12,933 bases of DNA. Origin: Ignavibacteriota bacterium (GTDB lineage: Bacteria; Bacteroidota; Ignavibacteria; Tepidaquicellales; Tepidaquicellaceae). The position numbers and the translations under genes were made by a program. Under the pieces are notes generated by a model. It was not told where the DNA came from and searched no databases. It saw only the letters and a program-made list of their open reading frames with translations. Of this stretch, positions 5,281-11,637 are shown one piece after another (the first letter of the stretch is position 1; every line of letters begins with the position of its first letter). The stretch lies in assembly GCA_003135995.1 (NCBI GenBank), contig PNBM01000059.1, forward strand, positions 6,204 to 19,136. Direction: 5' to 3'.

Positions 5281-7518
5281 TCATTTTAACAAAACTAATT
5301 TCTTTGTCTCCTTAAAATCTCCGGCAGACAATGTGTAAAAATAAATTCCGCTGGCAAATTTACTACCATCGAATGTAACTTCATATGTCCCGGGTAATTT
5401 CTTTTCATTCACCAAGGTTTCAATTTTTCTACCAAGTATGTCATATACTTGAAGAATAACACTTGATGATTTTGATATTTCAAAATTAATTTTAGTAGTT
5501 ATGTTAAATGGATTTGGAAAATTTTGATATAAATAATAATTTTTGGGCAAAGATTTAGAAAATTGATAAATACCTGTCTGAATCCCAGAGGTAGTTTTTA
5601 ATATTGTTCCCGAGTTTCCTACGCTCCAACCAGTATTTTTGTTAATAAAAAATACATTATTTAATTGGAAATCTGTGGGAGATCTTTGCATAATCCATTT
5701 ATCTCCGTCATTTGAACTTGAATAAATAGATGAAGAGTACCTGGAAGCATATTTTAAGCCTACCGCCCAATTATTTCCATTTGTATCAGCATAAATAGAA
5801 TAAAAAAGTGCATTATTAACACTATCTTTAATTTGCCAGTTATTACCACCATTTGTAGATTTATAAAAATATGATTTGTGAGGAATATTACTATAATCAG
5901 TAAGATAATAAGACAGCCAAATTATATTCGAATTTATAAAATAACAACTTGCGAATGTTAAACCTGTTTTAAATGAAATGTCTGTCAAATTAATACCCGA
6001 ATTTGTAGTTTTAAATATTTTCGAACTTGAACTGAATAATAATCCATTATTTTCGTTACTGAAGAATATTTTTGAAAATGCTTCTTCTCCCCAACCATAT
6101 GTTATCCAGTTAAGTCCACCATTTATTGTTTTGTAATAAATCCCGGTATGTAAAGTAATGTTGGTGACATGACGGTTTTCTATTCCACAGATCCAAAAAT
6201 TGTTTTCATCTAAAACACAGATTGAATTAAAGGCATAACTATAATCAAAACTAATATTAGTAGGTATACCCAAATATACCCAGTTTTCACCACAGTTTGT
6301 TGTTTTTAATATGTAATGAGGTGCATTAGAGACATGTGAACTTAAAATAAATCCGGTGTTTCCATTTATAAATTTGACATCCCGAATAAAAATTATATTT
6401 GTGTCTAATTTAGAAATCCAATTTACTCCCCCATTAGTTGTTTTTAGTAAAATATAATCCCCGCTGCAAAATCCGGTATTTTCATTAATAAAATAACTTG
6501 TAAAAAAATTACTACGATTTCCTTTTGTCAATAGATTCCAATTATCCCCTCCATTAGAGGTTTTTAATATTACTCCATTATCCCCAACTGTTATTCCTGT
6601 ACTGGGATTACGAAAATTAATTGAATTTAAATTTGATGAATTTCCGCTGTTTAAAGTTATCCAGGAATTTCCGAAATTTGTTGTCTTTCTGATTCCCCCG
6701 ACATAACCGGAAATATAACCAGTTTGTGAATTAACAAAATTTAATGAAGTAAACACTGTATCGTAGCAATCAAGTACATTACTAAAATTTATTCCTCCAT
6801 TAGTAGTCTTTTTTATATTACCATGATAACTTGATCCATTGATATAACCACCGCAAGTACAACCATTTAAAGTATCTGTAAAAAACAAATACATCAAACC
6901 CCACCCAGCTTGTAATTGTGTCCAGTTTAATCCTGAATTAATAGTTTTATATATATCGAAATCACCCACAGCGGCATATGAAATATTATTGTTATATAAT
7001 TGAAAATCATATACATAATTATCTGTATTGCTATAAGGTTCAGCAAAGTAATTAACCCAATTATCCCCTGCGTTAGTAGTTTTTAAAATTATACCTTTAC
7101 CAAGGTAATAATCATAACCCGATACATATCCCGTATTAATATTTGAAAAATATATTTTATAAAACGAACAACTATTTCCATTTATTGTTTTTAAAATCCA
7201 ATTTTGACCACCATTAGTTGTTTTAATTATCATGCTTGTATTTGAACAAGCGTAACCTGTTAAAGAATCTGCAAAACAGACATCTATTATAACAGAATCA
7301 CAATCGCTATACTGAACGACCCAGTTAAAGCCTCCATCTGTTGTTTTTATGATTGAACCCTTATACCCAACAGCCCAACCTGTATTATCATTTGTAAATT
7401 TAGCAGAGGTGAGATTGTTTCCTTGTGGAAGAGGGTTCTGCCAGAACCAACCGGATTGTGCAAATGAATTTGAAACTAAAACAACAATGAATATAACTTG
7501 ATAAACAAATTTTTTCAT
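5281..7518 (-). CDS. Secreted Asp-box (YCF48/BNR-like) repeat protein with T9SS sorting domain (745 aa)
   Basis: Likely surface-exposed or released beta-propeller. Residues 1-20 are a Sec signal peptide (MKKFVYQVIFIVVLV, ending SFA before QSGW). Residues about 21-650 hold at least 13 Asp-box-type repeats of the form K-T-T-N/D-x-G-x-N-W (IIKTTDGGFNW, IIKTTNGGQNW, ILKTSNGGDNW and so on). They alternate with T-G-x-x-x-G blocks as in YCF48/photosystem-II-stability-like propellers; a 14th repeat (ILKTTSG) is decayed. Residues 657-745 are the sorting domain (NFPNPFN, LQVYDILGRK, PGTYEV, SGIYFYTL, KKLVLLK). This copy has NPFNI instead of NPFNP and lacks the heptamer or palindromic insert of its paralogues. 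No catalytic domain is visible. The stop is TGA. The function of such proteins is unknown; adhesion or recognition is a guess. Confidence 0.9.
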   Translation of the reverse strand: MKKFVYQVIFIVVLVSNSFAQSGWFWQNPLPQGNNLTSAKFTNDNTGWAVGYKGSIIKTTDGGFNWVVQYSDCDSVIIDVCFADSLTGYACSNTSMIIKTTNGGQNWILKTINGNSCSFYKIYFSNINTGYVSGYDYYLGKGIILKTTNAGDNWVNYFAEPYSNTDNYVYDFQLYNNNISYAAVGDFDIYKTINSGLNWTQLQAGWGLMYLFFTDTLNGCTCGGYINGSSYHGNIKKTTNGGINFSNVLDCYDTVFTSLNFVNSQTGYISGYVGGIRKTTNFGNSWITLNSGNSSNLNSINFRNPSTGITVGDNGVILKTSNGGDNWNLLTKGNRSNFFTSYFINENTGFCSGDYILLKTTNGGVNWISKLDTNIIFIRDVKFINGNTGFILSSHVSNAPHYILKTTNCGENWVYLGIPTNISFDYSYAFNSICVLDENNFWICGIENRHVTNITLHTGIYYKTINGGLNWITYGWGEEAFSKIFFSNENNGLLFSSSSKIFKTTNSGINLTDISFKTGLTFASCYFINSNIIWLSYYLTDYSNIPHKSYFYKSTNGGNNWQIKDSVNNALFYSIYADTNGNNWAVGLKYASRYSSSIYSSSNDGDKWIMQRSPTDFQLNNVFFINKNTGWSVGNSGTILKTTSGIQTGIYQFSKSLPKNYYLYQNFPNPFNITTKINFEISKSSSVILQVYDILGRKIETLVNEKKLPGTYEVTFDGSKFASGIYFYTLSAGDFKETKKLVLLK

Positions 7519-7660
7519 TAGTGTTATAATTAAATTGGAAAGTATATAACTAACTTTAATATAAAACTTTTAAATTAGAAATAATATCATAATAATAGTA
7601 TTATTTAAATAATATTCCGCATTTTTAATGATATCAGGTTTTTCGTGCTACAAGAACATA

Positions 7661-7690
7661 TTATTTTAATAAAACTAATTTTTTTGTTTT
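7661..7690 (-). pseudogene. Orphan sorting-domain tail (KTKKLVLLK-stop)
   Basis: In the leftward sense this encodes G-K-T-K-K-L-V-L-L-K-stop, the last ten residues of a T9SS sorting domain, with the upstream part missing. It is cut off by the hairpin at 7691. The first 29 bases differ from the tail of the 339-residue gene at 11638 at only two positions, but differ more from the broken gene immediately upstream, whose own tail precedes it. It is a remnant or recombination footprint, not a gene. Confidence 0.7.
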
Positions 7691-7737
7691 CCCGATACGC
7701 TTCGCTATCGGGATTTCGTCACAAGTAGATTTGTGAC
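7691..7737. repeat. Two adjacent hairpins between paired sorting-domain tails
   Basis: CCCGATA/TATCGGG (7691-7712) flanks CGCTTCGC, and GTCACAA/TTGTGAC (7718-7737) flanks GTAGAT; both stems are perfect 7-mers. They lie between the TAG of the broken Asp-box gene and the orphan tail at 7661-7690, so they may form its 3' end structure. Confidence 0.75.
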
Positions 7738-7745
7738 TCAACTTT

Positions 7746-8141
7746 CTATTTTAGAAGAACCAACTTTTTTGTTTCCTTAAAATCTCCGGCGGTTAATGTA
7801 TAAAAATAAATTCCCGATGACAGCCGGCTTCCGTCGAATGTTACTTCGTATGTTCCGGGAGATTTTTTTTCGTTAACAAGTGTCTCAACTTCTTTTCCGA
7901 TTATATCATAGACTTTTAATATCACTAATCTTGAATCTTTAATCTGGAATCTTATAATCGAAGTCGGATTAAACGGATTCGGATAATTTTGATTGAGAAG
8001 AAAAGACTTCGGCAGATTTTGCTCATTATTTTTTACAGAAACTAAATTCGATACAGAATATTTCCATACTCCCGCTCCGTAGGTTGCGGCATAAAGATAA
8101 TCATTATGAACCATTAGATTTGTTATAGGAACACTGTCCAA
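7746..8141 (-). CDS. 3' fragment of the broken gene: last Asp-box part and T9SS sorting domain
   Basis: Open from the ATG at 8141, in the same frame as the fragment upstream and separated from it only by the TAA at 8181. The first ATG is simply an internal Met (TNLMVHND). It holds the end of the last propeller blade (YAATYGAGVWKYS), a linker, and an intact 89-residue sorting domain with NYPNPFNP, LKVYDIIGKE, PGTYEV and KKLVLLK. Without a signal peptide it cannot be exported as such. Confidence 0.6.
   Translation of the reverse strand: MDSVPITNLMVHNDYLYAATYGAGVWKYSVSNLVSVKNNEQNLPKSFLLNQNYPNPFNPTSIIRFQIKDSRLVILKVYDIIGKEVETLVNEKKSPGTYEVTFDGSRLSSGIYFYTLTAGDFKETKKLVLLK
7926..7953 (-). repeat. In-frame heptanucleotide repeat in sorting domain (AAGATTC type)
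   Basis: In the sense strand four consecutive heptamers read AAGATTC, CAGATTA, AAGATTC, AAGATTA. They encode RFQIKDSRL in the loop between the NPFNP strand and the KVYD strand. The same block, identical over 34 bases (7927-7960), occurs in the 339-residue gene at 11819-11852. Confidence 0.75.
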
Positions 8142-8180
8142 TCCGATATAACTCCAGTTATCGCCGAAATTGCTTGACGT

Positions 8181-9521
8181 TTAAACTCCGCCTTTTATTC
8201 CATCATAATACCACATTCCGGCAAAAAGAGTATTATTCATAATAGCCAGAGAACGCACCTCCATGTTCTGAAGGTCATTTTGTTTAGTTACCCAGTTATC
8301 CCCGCTATTTGTCGAAACGTAAATCTCACTTCCCAAACGGCTTGCAACAATATTTTTTCCGCTGCCGCAAATAGAAGACAAACTATAAAATGTATTTCCT
8401 GAATCACACAAGACCCAGTTTCGTCCTTTGTCAGTTGTTCTCCAGATTCCTTGTGCGAGCGCAAAAATTGTGCTGTCATTTGTGGATAACAATGAAGTAA
8501 CTTCAACCTGAGAACTGATTCCCCTTACTGCATTCCAGTTCTGACCATTATCAAAGGATTGATATATATTTGTTTTAATACAATAAACACCGGCAAAAAC
8601 ACTTTCACCTGCAACCGTAAGAGCGTTCACCGTAGAACTAATCTGAAATGGTGAATACCAGTTTGCACCATTATTTGAAGTTACAAGAACATCATTGTGA
8701 TTGGTGTTATTAACTTCAAATGAATCTCCTATAAATACATAATTACCTTTTGAAGCAACCGCGTAGCATATTCCTACACTTTCAATTCCGTTATTTACAA
8801 CATTCCAGGTCTCGCCGAAATCGGTTGTTAAAGAAATTCCACCGTTATAATAAGTTCCTGCATAAATATCATCACCTTTTGCACACAAAGTATTGACAAT
8901 TGTGCTGGCAATACCATGATTAGCTGTTGTCCAGCTATCACCGTAATTCGTGGAACGCAGAAGTCCCCAAAGATATGAACCTGCAAATATTATATTATTT
9001 TTGGATGCAAGAACTCTTATATCTACACTTAAGTTATTCGTATAAACTCTCTTCCATTTGTTTCCATTATTTGTAGATAAAAAAATCTCGCTGTATGTGC
9101 TTGCAAAAATATTATTACCCATTACCTGAAAATGCGATATGCCACCTTGCAATTCAACGTCATTTACCTGAGTCCAGGTTGCTCCGTCGTCCGAAGACCT
9201 CAGGACTTTATTGTCTGCAGATGCCAAAACGTAATTATCTTTGAAGCATATATCATTTACATCAATATAAATAAGCCCATAATTCTGCCAGCTTGAACCG
9301 TAATCAGTTGATTTATAAATTCCACCCGGATAATTTCCATAAGCATATATTATATTTCCATTTGATATTAATCCTGAAGCCCAGTGATTGATATTAATAG
9401 ATTCCCAGCTTATTCCATTATTGGTCGTTCTGAAAGTTCCTTTATCTGTTTCGTCTATAATCACACCATTACATACTATCATTGAAAAAGTATATGCATT
9501 GGAAGGAATGGTATTCGCCAA
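8181..9521 (-). CDS. Middle fragment of the broken gene: eleven Asp-box repeats
   Basis: Open frame of 446 codons whose first ATG lies inside the propeller (FLANTIPSNAYTF), with no signal peptide. The same frame runs on upstream to the frameshift near 9661. It carries repeats such as TFRTTNNGISW, IYKSTDYGSSW, LLRSTNYGDSW and IYVSTNSGDNW with YAGTY/FAGxY strands between, like sortilin/BNR-type propellers. It ends at TAA 8181-8183 in the middle of the next repeat. The repeats look well kept, which suggests the disabling changes are recent. Confidence 0.6.
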   Translation of the reverse strand: MANTIPSNAYTFSMIVCNGVIIDETDKGTFRTTNNGISWESININHWASGLISNGNIIYAYGNYPGGIYKSTDYGSSWQNYGLIYIDVNDICFKDNYVLASADNKVLRSSDDGATWTQVNDVELQGGISHFQVMGNNIFASTYSEIFLSTNNGNKWKRVYTNNLSVDIRVLASKNNIIFAGSYLWGLLRSTNYGDSWTTANHGIASTIVNTLCAKGDDIYAGTYYNGGISLTTDFGETWNVVNNGIESVGICYAVASKGNYVFIGDSFEVNNTNHNDVLVTSNNGANWYSPFQISSTVNALTVAGESVFAGVYCIKTNIYQSFDNGQNWNAVRGISSQVEVTSLLSTNDSTIFALAQGIWRTTDKGRNWVLCDSGNTFYSLSSICGSGKNIVASRLGSEIYVSTNSGDNWVTKQNDLQNMEVRSLAIMNNTLFAGMWYYDGIKGGV

Positions 9522-9622
9522 AAACCAATTCTCTCCGTTATTCGTGGTTTCGTATGTTCCGAATCCACTGGGGTTTACGAAAGTTCCCGCATACAGTATT
9601 CCGTGATTTTCAACGAGAGATG

Positions 9623-9940
9623 TCAGAGGACGGAAAAGAGGTGTCGGGCTGATATTTTTCCAGATACACCATTATTTGTTGAAAAATATAAACCACCATA
9701 ACCGCCACAAATTCCGGCATAAAGCGTATCTCCTTTGACAAGAAGAACGTTAACCGAACCCCCGGAAGGACCATTTGTCTGCTGCCACTGGCTCATACAA
9801 TTTTCAATTATCAATGTACAATGTACAATTAAGAGAGAAAATAGCGCAAACGTAAAAATTCTGTAAAATTTCTTCATTTTCATATTTCCGAATCTAATTT
9901 TTAAAATTTTTTTATTCCGGGACGGAATTGTGGTAATCAA
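9623..9940 (-). CDS. 5' fragment of the broken gene: signal peptide and first Asp box
   Basis: Encodes the signal peptide starting at 9883 or 9877 (MKKFYRIFTFALFSLLIVHC), the start of the mature protein (SQWQQTNGPSGGSVNVLLVKGDTLYAG) and the first blade (LYFSTNNGVS). It then shifts frame and ends in the unrelated GKISARHLFSVL. The preceding codons from 9940 are charged and unlike a signal peptide, so the later Met is preferred. The hydrophobic core runs straight into a heptanucleotide repeat. Confidence 0.6.
   Translation of the reverse strand: MITTIPSRNKKILKIRFGNMKMKKFYRIFTFALFSLLIVHCTLIIENCMSQWQQTNGPSGGSVNVLLVKGDTLYAGICGGYGGLYFSTNNGVSGKISARHLFSVL
9796..9830 (-). repeat. Heptanucleotide repeat inside the signal-peptide coding region (ATTGTA type)
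   Basis: Sense-strand heptamers AATTGTA, CATTGTA, CATTGAT, AATTGAA, AATTGTA, five in a row. They encode the end of the signal peptide and cleavage region (LIVHCTLIIENC). The unit length of 7 is not a multiple of 3. Confidence 0.75.
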
Positions 9941-9998
9941 ATATTTGAAGAGTATATAATTCCGCCAAAGGAAATTTATATGTATTTTGATAGAACGA

Positions 9999-10064
9999 CT
10001 TTCGGACGAAAGTATTTCGATGTGTTATACAGTTTTGTTCTCCTCCGAAAGTAAAAATACTTTC
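9999..10064. repeat. Pair of GAAAGT hairpins
   Basis: CTTTC-GGAC-GAAAG at 9999-10012 and GAAAGTA-AAAA-TACTTTC at 10047-10064, both perfect stems. The two share ACTTTCGGA / TCCGAAAGT and GAAAGTATTT / AATACTTTC arms, so each could also pair with the other. Possibly an upstream regulatory or repeat element of the broken gene; function unknown. Confidence 0.5.
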
Positions 10065-10231
10065 TAATTATTAAACAAACATATATTTTATAAGATTCTG
10101 TTAATTTATAAAACTTGTGAGAATTGGAACTGCCATTCAATTTTTCTAATTCCGATAAGATGAGATTATTGCAGAAAATTCCTGTACAGGTGAATATATT
10201 TTATTTGAAAAAACAAAAAATCATCATCCCG

Positions 10232-10258
10232 GGTGCATCCGCATACTCCGGATGCACC
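10232..10258 (-). terminator. Strong hairpin downstream of the 423-residue gene
   Basis: GGTGCATCCG (10232-10241) and CGGATGCACC (10249-10258) form a perfect 10-bp stem with a seven-base loop, 13 bases beyond the TAA. In the leftward sense a T-rich run (TTTTTTGTTTTTTC) follows about ten bases later. The outer flanks (CATCCCGG / CCGGAATG) extend the symmetry, so it may be a dispersed element serving as terminator. Confidence 0.55.
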
Positions 10259-10271
10259 GGAATGACTATCG

Positions 10272-11543
10272 TTACTTTATCAGAATCATTTTCTTTTTAT
10301 CGATAAAATCTCCGGATTGCAGCTTGTAAAAATAAATTCCCGATGCCAGCTTGCTTCCATTAAAAGTCACCTCGTATGTTCCGGGAGATATTTTTTCATT
10401 AACCAACGCCCCAACTTCTTTCCCGAGAATGTCATATACTTTGAGAATTGTCATCCCCCCTTGCCCCCCTTCAAAGGGGGGAATACTAAATTGTATTTTC
10501 GTCGTCGGATTAAACGGATTCGGATAATTCTGAAACAAATAAAATCTTTCAGGTATATTTTCATTTATCTTTTTTACTCCGATTGTTCCGCCGCCGTTTT
10601 TAGTTTTAAATATACGTCCCTGTGAGCCACATACATAACCTGTATCATTTGATGTAAAATAAATACTATTTTGCAACTGTGCTGTATCGGTTGCTTGCGT
10701 TATCCAGTTCGTGCCGTTATTCGTTGTTTTGAAAATATATTTTGAATCAGTTGATAAATATCCTGTTAGTGAATTCACAAAATATGCCGACAAAACCGAA
10801 TAAGCATTGCTGATATTTTTTGAAATCCAGTTTGTTCCGCCATTGGTTGTCAAAAGCACAGTTCCGGATGTTCCAAAAGCCCAGGCTGATTCTGTGGATA
10901 CTGCAAAAATTCCGTTAAAAGTATTAGCCGCTATAAAGGGATGGTTTTGAACAATCCAGTTAGAGCCGCCGTTTGAAGTTTTATATATTACAGAATCAGT
11001 TACACACCAACCGGTATTTGAATTTTCGAAATGCAAAAAAGTATACAGATAGTTCGGTACAGAATTATAATATTGAATTATCCAGTTACTTCCTCCGTCT
11101 GTTGTTTTATACAAACCTGAAATTCCGGTAGCAGTGCTTACCCAGCCCGTCATTGAATTGACAAAGAAACAATCTATGCAGGCGAAAGTGAGAGTAGGAA
11201 GTGTGACGAAATTATTTCCTCCATTCGTAGTCTTAAATAATCCTTCACCGCCTGAAACGTATCCGGTGTTTACATCTAAGAAATATAATGATATTACACG
11301 GTTTCCAATCGGGAAATTTTGGCTCTGGTTAAACCAGCTTAAACCTGCATTCGTTGTTTTGATGAATGTGTATTGCGTTGGTAATGATTGGAAACCTCCT
11401 GCCCAGCCGGTTTGAGAATTTACAAATTGTATTTTGCTAAGATTAACAGTAGTCCCGCTGTTTAAAGGAAACCACCCGGTCTGCGAAAAAACTTCACAAA
11501 AAATAAAAAATAAAAAATAAAAAATAAATAAGATCCTCTTCAT
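10272..11543 (-). CDS. Secreted Asp-box (YCF48-like) repeat protein with T9SS sorting domain (423 aa)
   Basis: Likely exported beta-propeller. Residues 1-20 are an unusually Phe/Ile-rich signal peptide (MKRILFIFYFLFFIFCEVFS, cleavage near FSQ). Its core is encoded by four tandem heptamers; Cys16 is not in a lipobox. The mature part opens TGWFPLNSG and has six clear repeats (FIKTTNAGLSW, LYKTTDGGSNW, IYKTSNGGSNW, IFKTTNNGTNW and relatives), plus a decayed seventh (IFKTKNGGG). Gly-Trp/Gly-Tyr blades of the form SxTGWxxG alternate with them. Residues 330-423 form the sorting domain, longer than in its paralogues because PPFEGGQGGM (355-364) is encoded by an inserted GC-rich palindrome. The domain ends KKKMILIK rather than KKLVLLK. 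No catalytic residues are seen, and the role is unknown. It starts 94 bases after the upstream gene's stop. Confidence 0.9.
   Translation of the reverse strand: MKRILFIFYFLFFIFCEVFSQTGWFPLNSGTTVNLSKIQFVNSQTGWAGGFQSLPTQYTFIKTTNAGLSWFNQSQNFPIGNRVISLYFLDVNTGYVSGGEGLFKTTNGGNNFVTLPTLTFACIDCFFVNSMTGWVSTATGISGLYKTTDGGSNWIIQYYNSVPNYLYTFLHFENSNTGWCVTDSVIYKTSNGGSNWIVQNHPFIAANTFNGIFAVSTESAWAFGTSGTVLLTTNGGTNWISKNISNAYSVLSAYFVNSLTGYLSTDSKYIFKTTNNGTNWITQATDTAQLQNSIYFTSNDTGYVCGSQGRIFKTKNGGGTIGVKKINENIPERFYLFQNYPNPFNPTTKIQFSIPPFEGGQGGMTILKVYDILGKEVGALVNEKISPGTYEVTFNGSKLASGIYFYKLQSGDFIDKKKMILIK
10452..10483. repeat. GC-rich palindromic element inserted in frame in a sorting domain
   Basis: CCCCCC (10464-10469), TTCAAA, GGGGGG (10476-10481), preceded by CATCCCCCCTTG. 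It contrasts sharply with the AT-rich surroundings and has a hairpin structure, yet it keeps the frame open and adds about four residues net compared with the other sorting domains. Confidence 0.8.
11498..11525 (-). repeat. Heptanucleotide repeat (ATTTTTT)4 in signal-peptide coding region
   Basis: Four perfect copies of AAAAAAT on the plus strand, followed by a partial one (AAATA). They encode most of the hydrophobic core FYFLFFIFC. Gain or loss of one unit would shift the frame right after the start. Confidence 0.85.
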
Positions 11544-11555
11544 AAATTAATAATT

Positions 11556-11600
11556 TTATTTTAATAAAATAAATCTCTTTGTCTCTGAAAAGTTTTTAAA
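11556..11600 (-). pseudogene. Orphan sorting-domain tail (FSETKRFILLK-stop)
   Basis: In the leftward sense it encodes FKNFSETKRFILLK-stop, the terminal residues of a sorting domain, immediately after the GTTACC hairpin that follows the complete gene at 11638. It has no start and no upstream domain. It ends 12 bases before the ATG of the 423-residue gene. Confidence 0.7.
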
Positions 11601-11605
11601 CCCCT

Positions 11606-11631
11606 CGTTACCAAGGTCCACCTTGGGAACG
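11606..11631. repeat. CTCGTTACC-family hairpin between complete and orphan sorting tails
   Basis: CGTTACCAAGG (11606-11616) and CCTTGGGAACG (11621-11631) pair around TCCA with one mismatch. It is the third member of the family seen at 5156-5216 and 5235-5260. It begins six bases after the stop codon of the 339-residue gene. Confidence 0.7.
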
Positions 11632-11637
11632 TAAATG

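Larger units (their letters stand above)
7746..9883 (-). pseudogene. Broken Asp-box repeat protein gene with T9SS sorting domain (about 712 codons before decay)
   Basis: One reading path runs from MKMKKFYRIF at 9883 to the TAG at 7746 but carries two lesions. Near 9661-9662 a single A/T pair is missing. Restoring it changes GVSGKISAR-stop to GVSWKNISPTPLF and joins the next frame. At 8181-8183 an in-frame TAA interrupts GGV-stop-TSSNFGDNW, where an aromatic or similar residue is expected in the 13th Asp box. The total length plus one base is a multiple of three. The joined product has a signal peptide, 13 Asp-box repeats (xxTTNNGxxW) and a complete sorting domain. An in-frame ATG also exists at 9940 but adds a polar, non-signal N terminus. 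Sequencing error could explain either lesion; two in one gene make true decay more likely. Confidence 0.75.
9884..10271. other. Gene-free stretch between the 423-residue gene and the broken gene
   Basis: Holds the probable promoter region of the broken gene (9884-9998, AT-rich, no clear boxes), two small hairpins at 9999-10064, AT-rich sequence to about 10228, and the strong hairpin at 10232-10258. The open frame across 10124-10306 on the plus strand has no protein-like features and overlaps a real stop codon region. Confidence 0.55.

Noticed and set aside
7599..7614. Perfect palindrome TATTATTTAAATAATA upstream of the 745-residue gene
   Set aside because: Pure A/T in an AT-rich gap; expected to arise by chance and no second copy was found.
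8288..8506. 72-codon minus-strand open frame inside the broken Asp-box gene
   Set aside because: Lies in another frame of well-conserved Asp-box repeats.
9884..9940. Start of the broken gene at 9940
   Set aside because: The extra 19 residues are polar and basic and would bury the signal peptide; the Met at 9883 or 9877 gives a normal N terminus.
10124..10306. Plus-strand 60-codon open frame
   Set aside because: Covers the hairpin at 10232-10258 and the end of the 423-residue gene; no protein-like features.
11493..11543. Lipoprotein signal in the 423-residue protein because of Cys16 (FIFC)
   Set aside because: Residues before Cys are bulky and no small residue is at -1; a normal cleavage site near FSQ follows.
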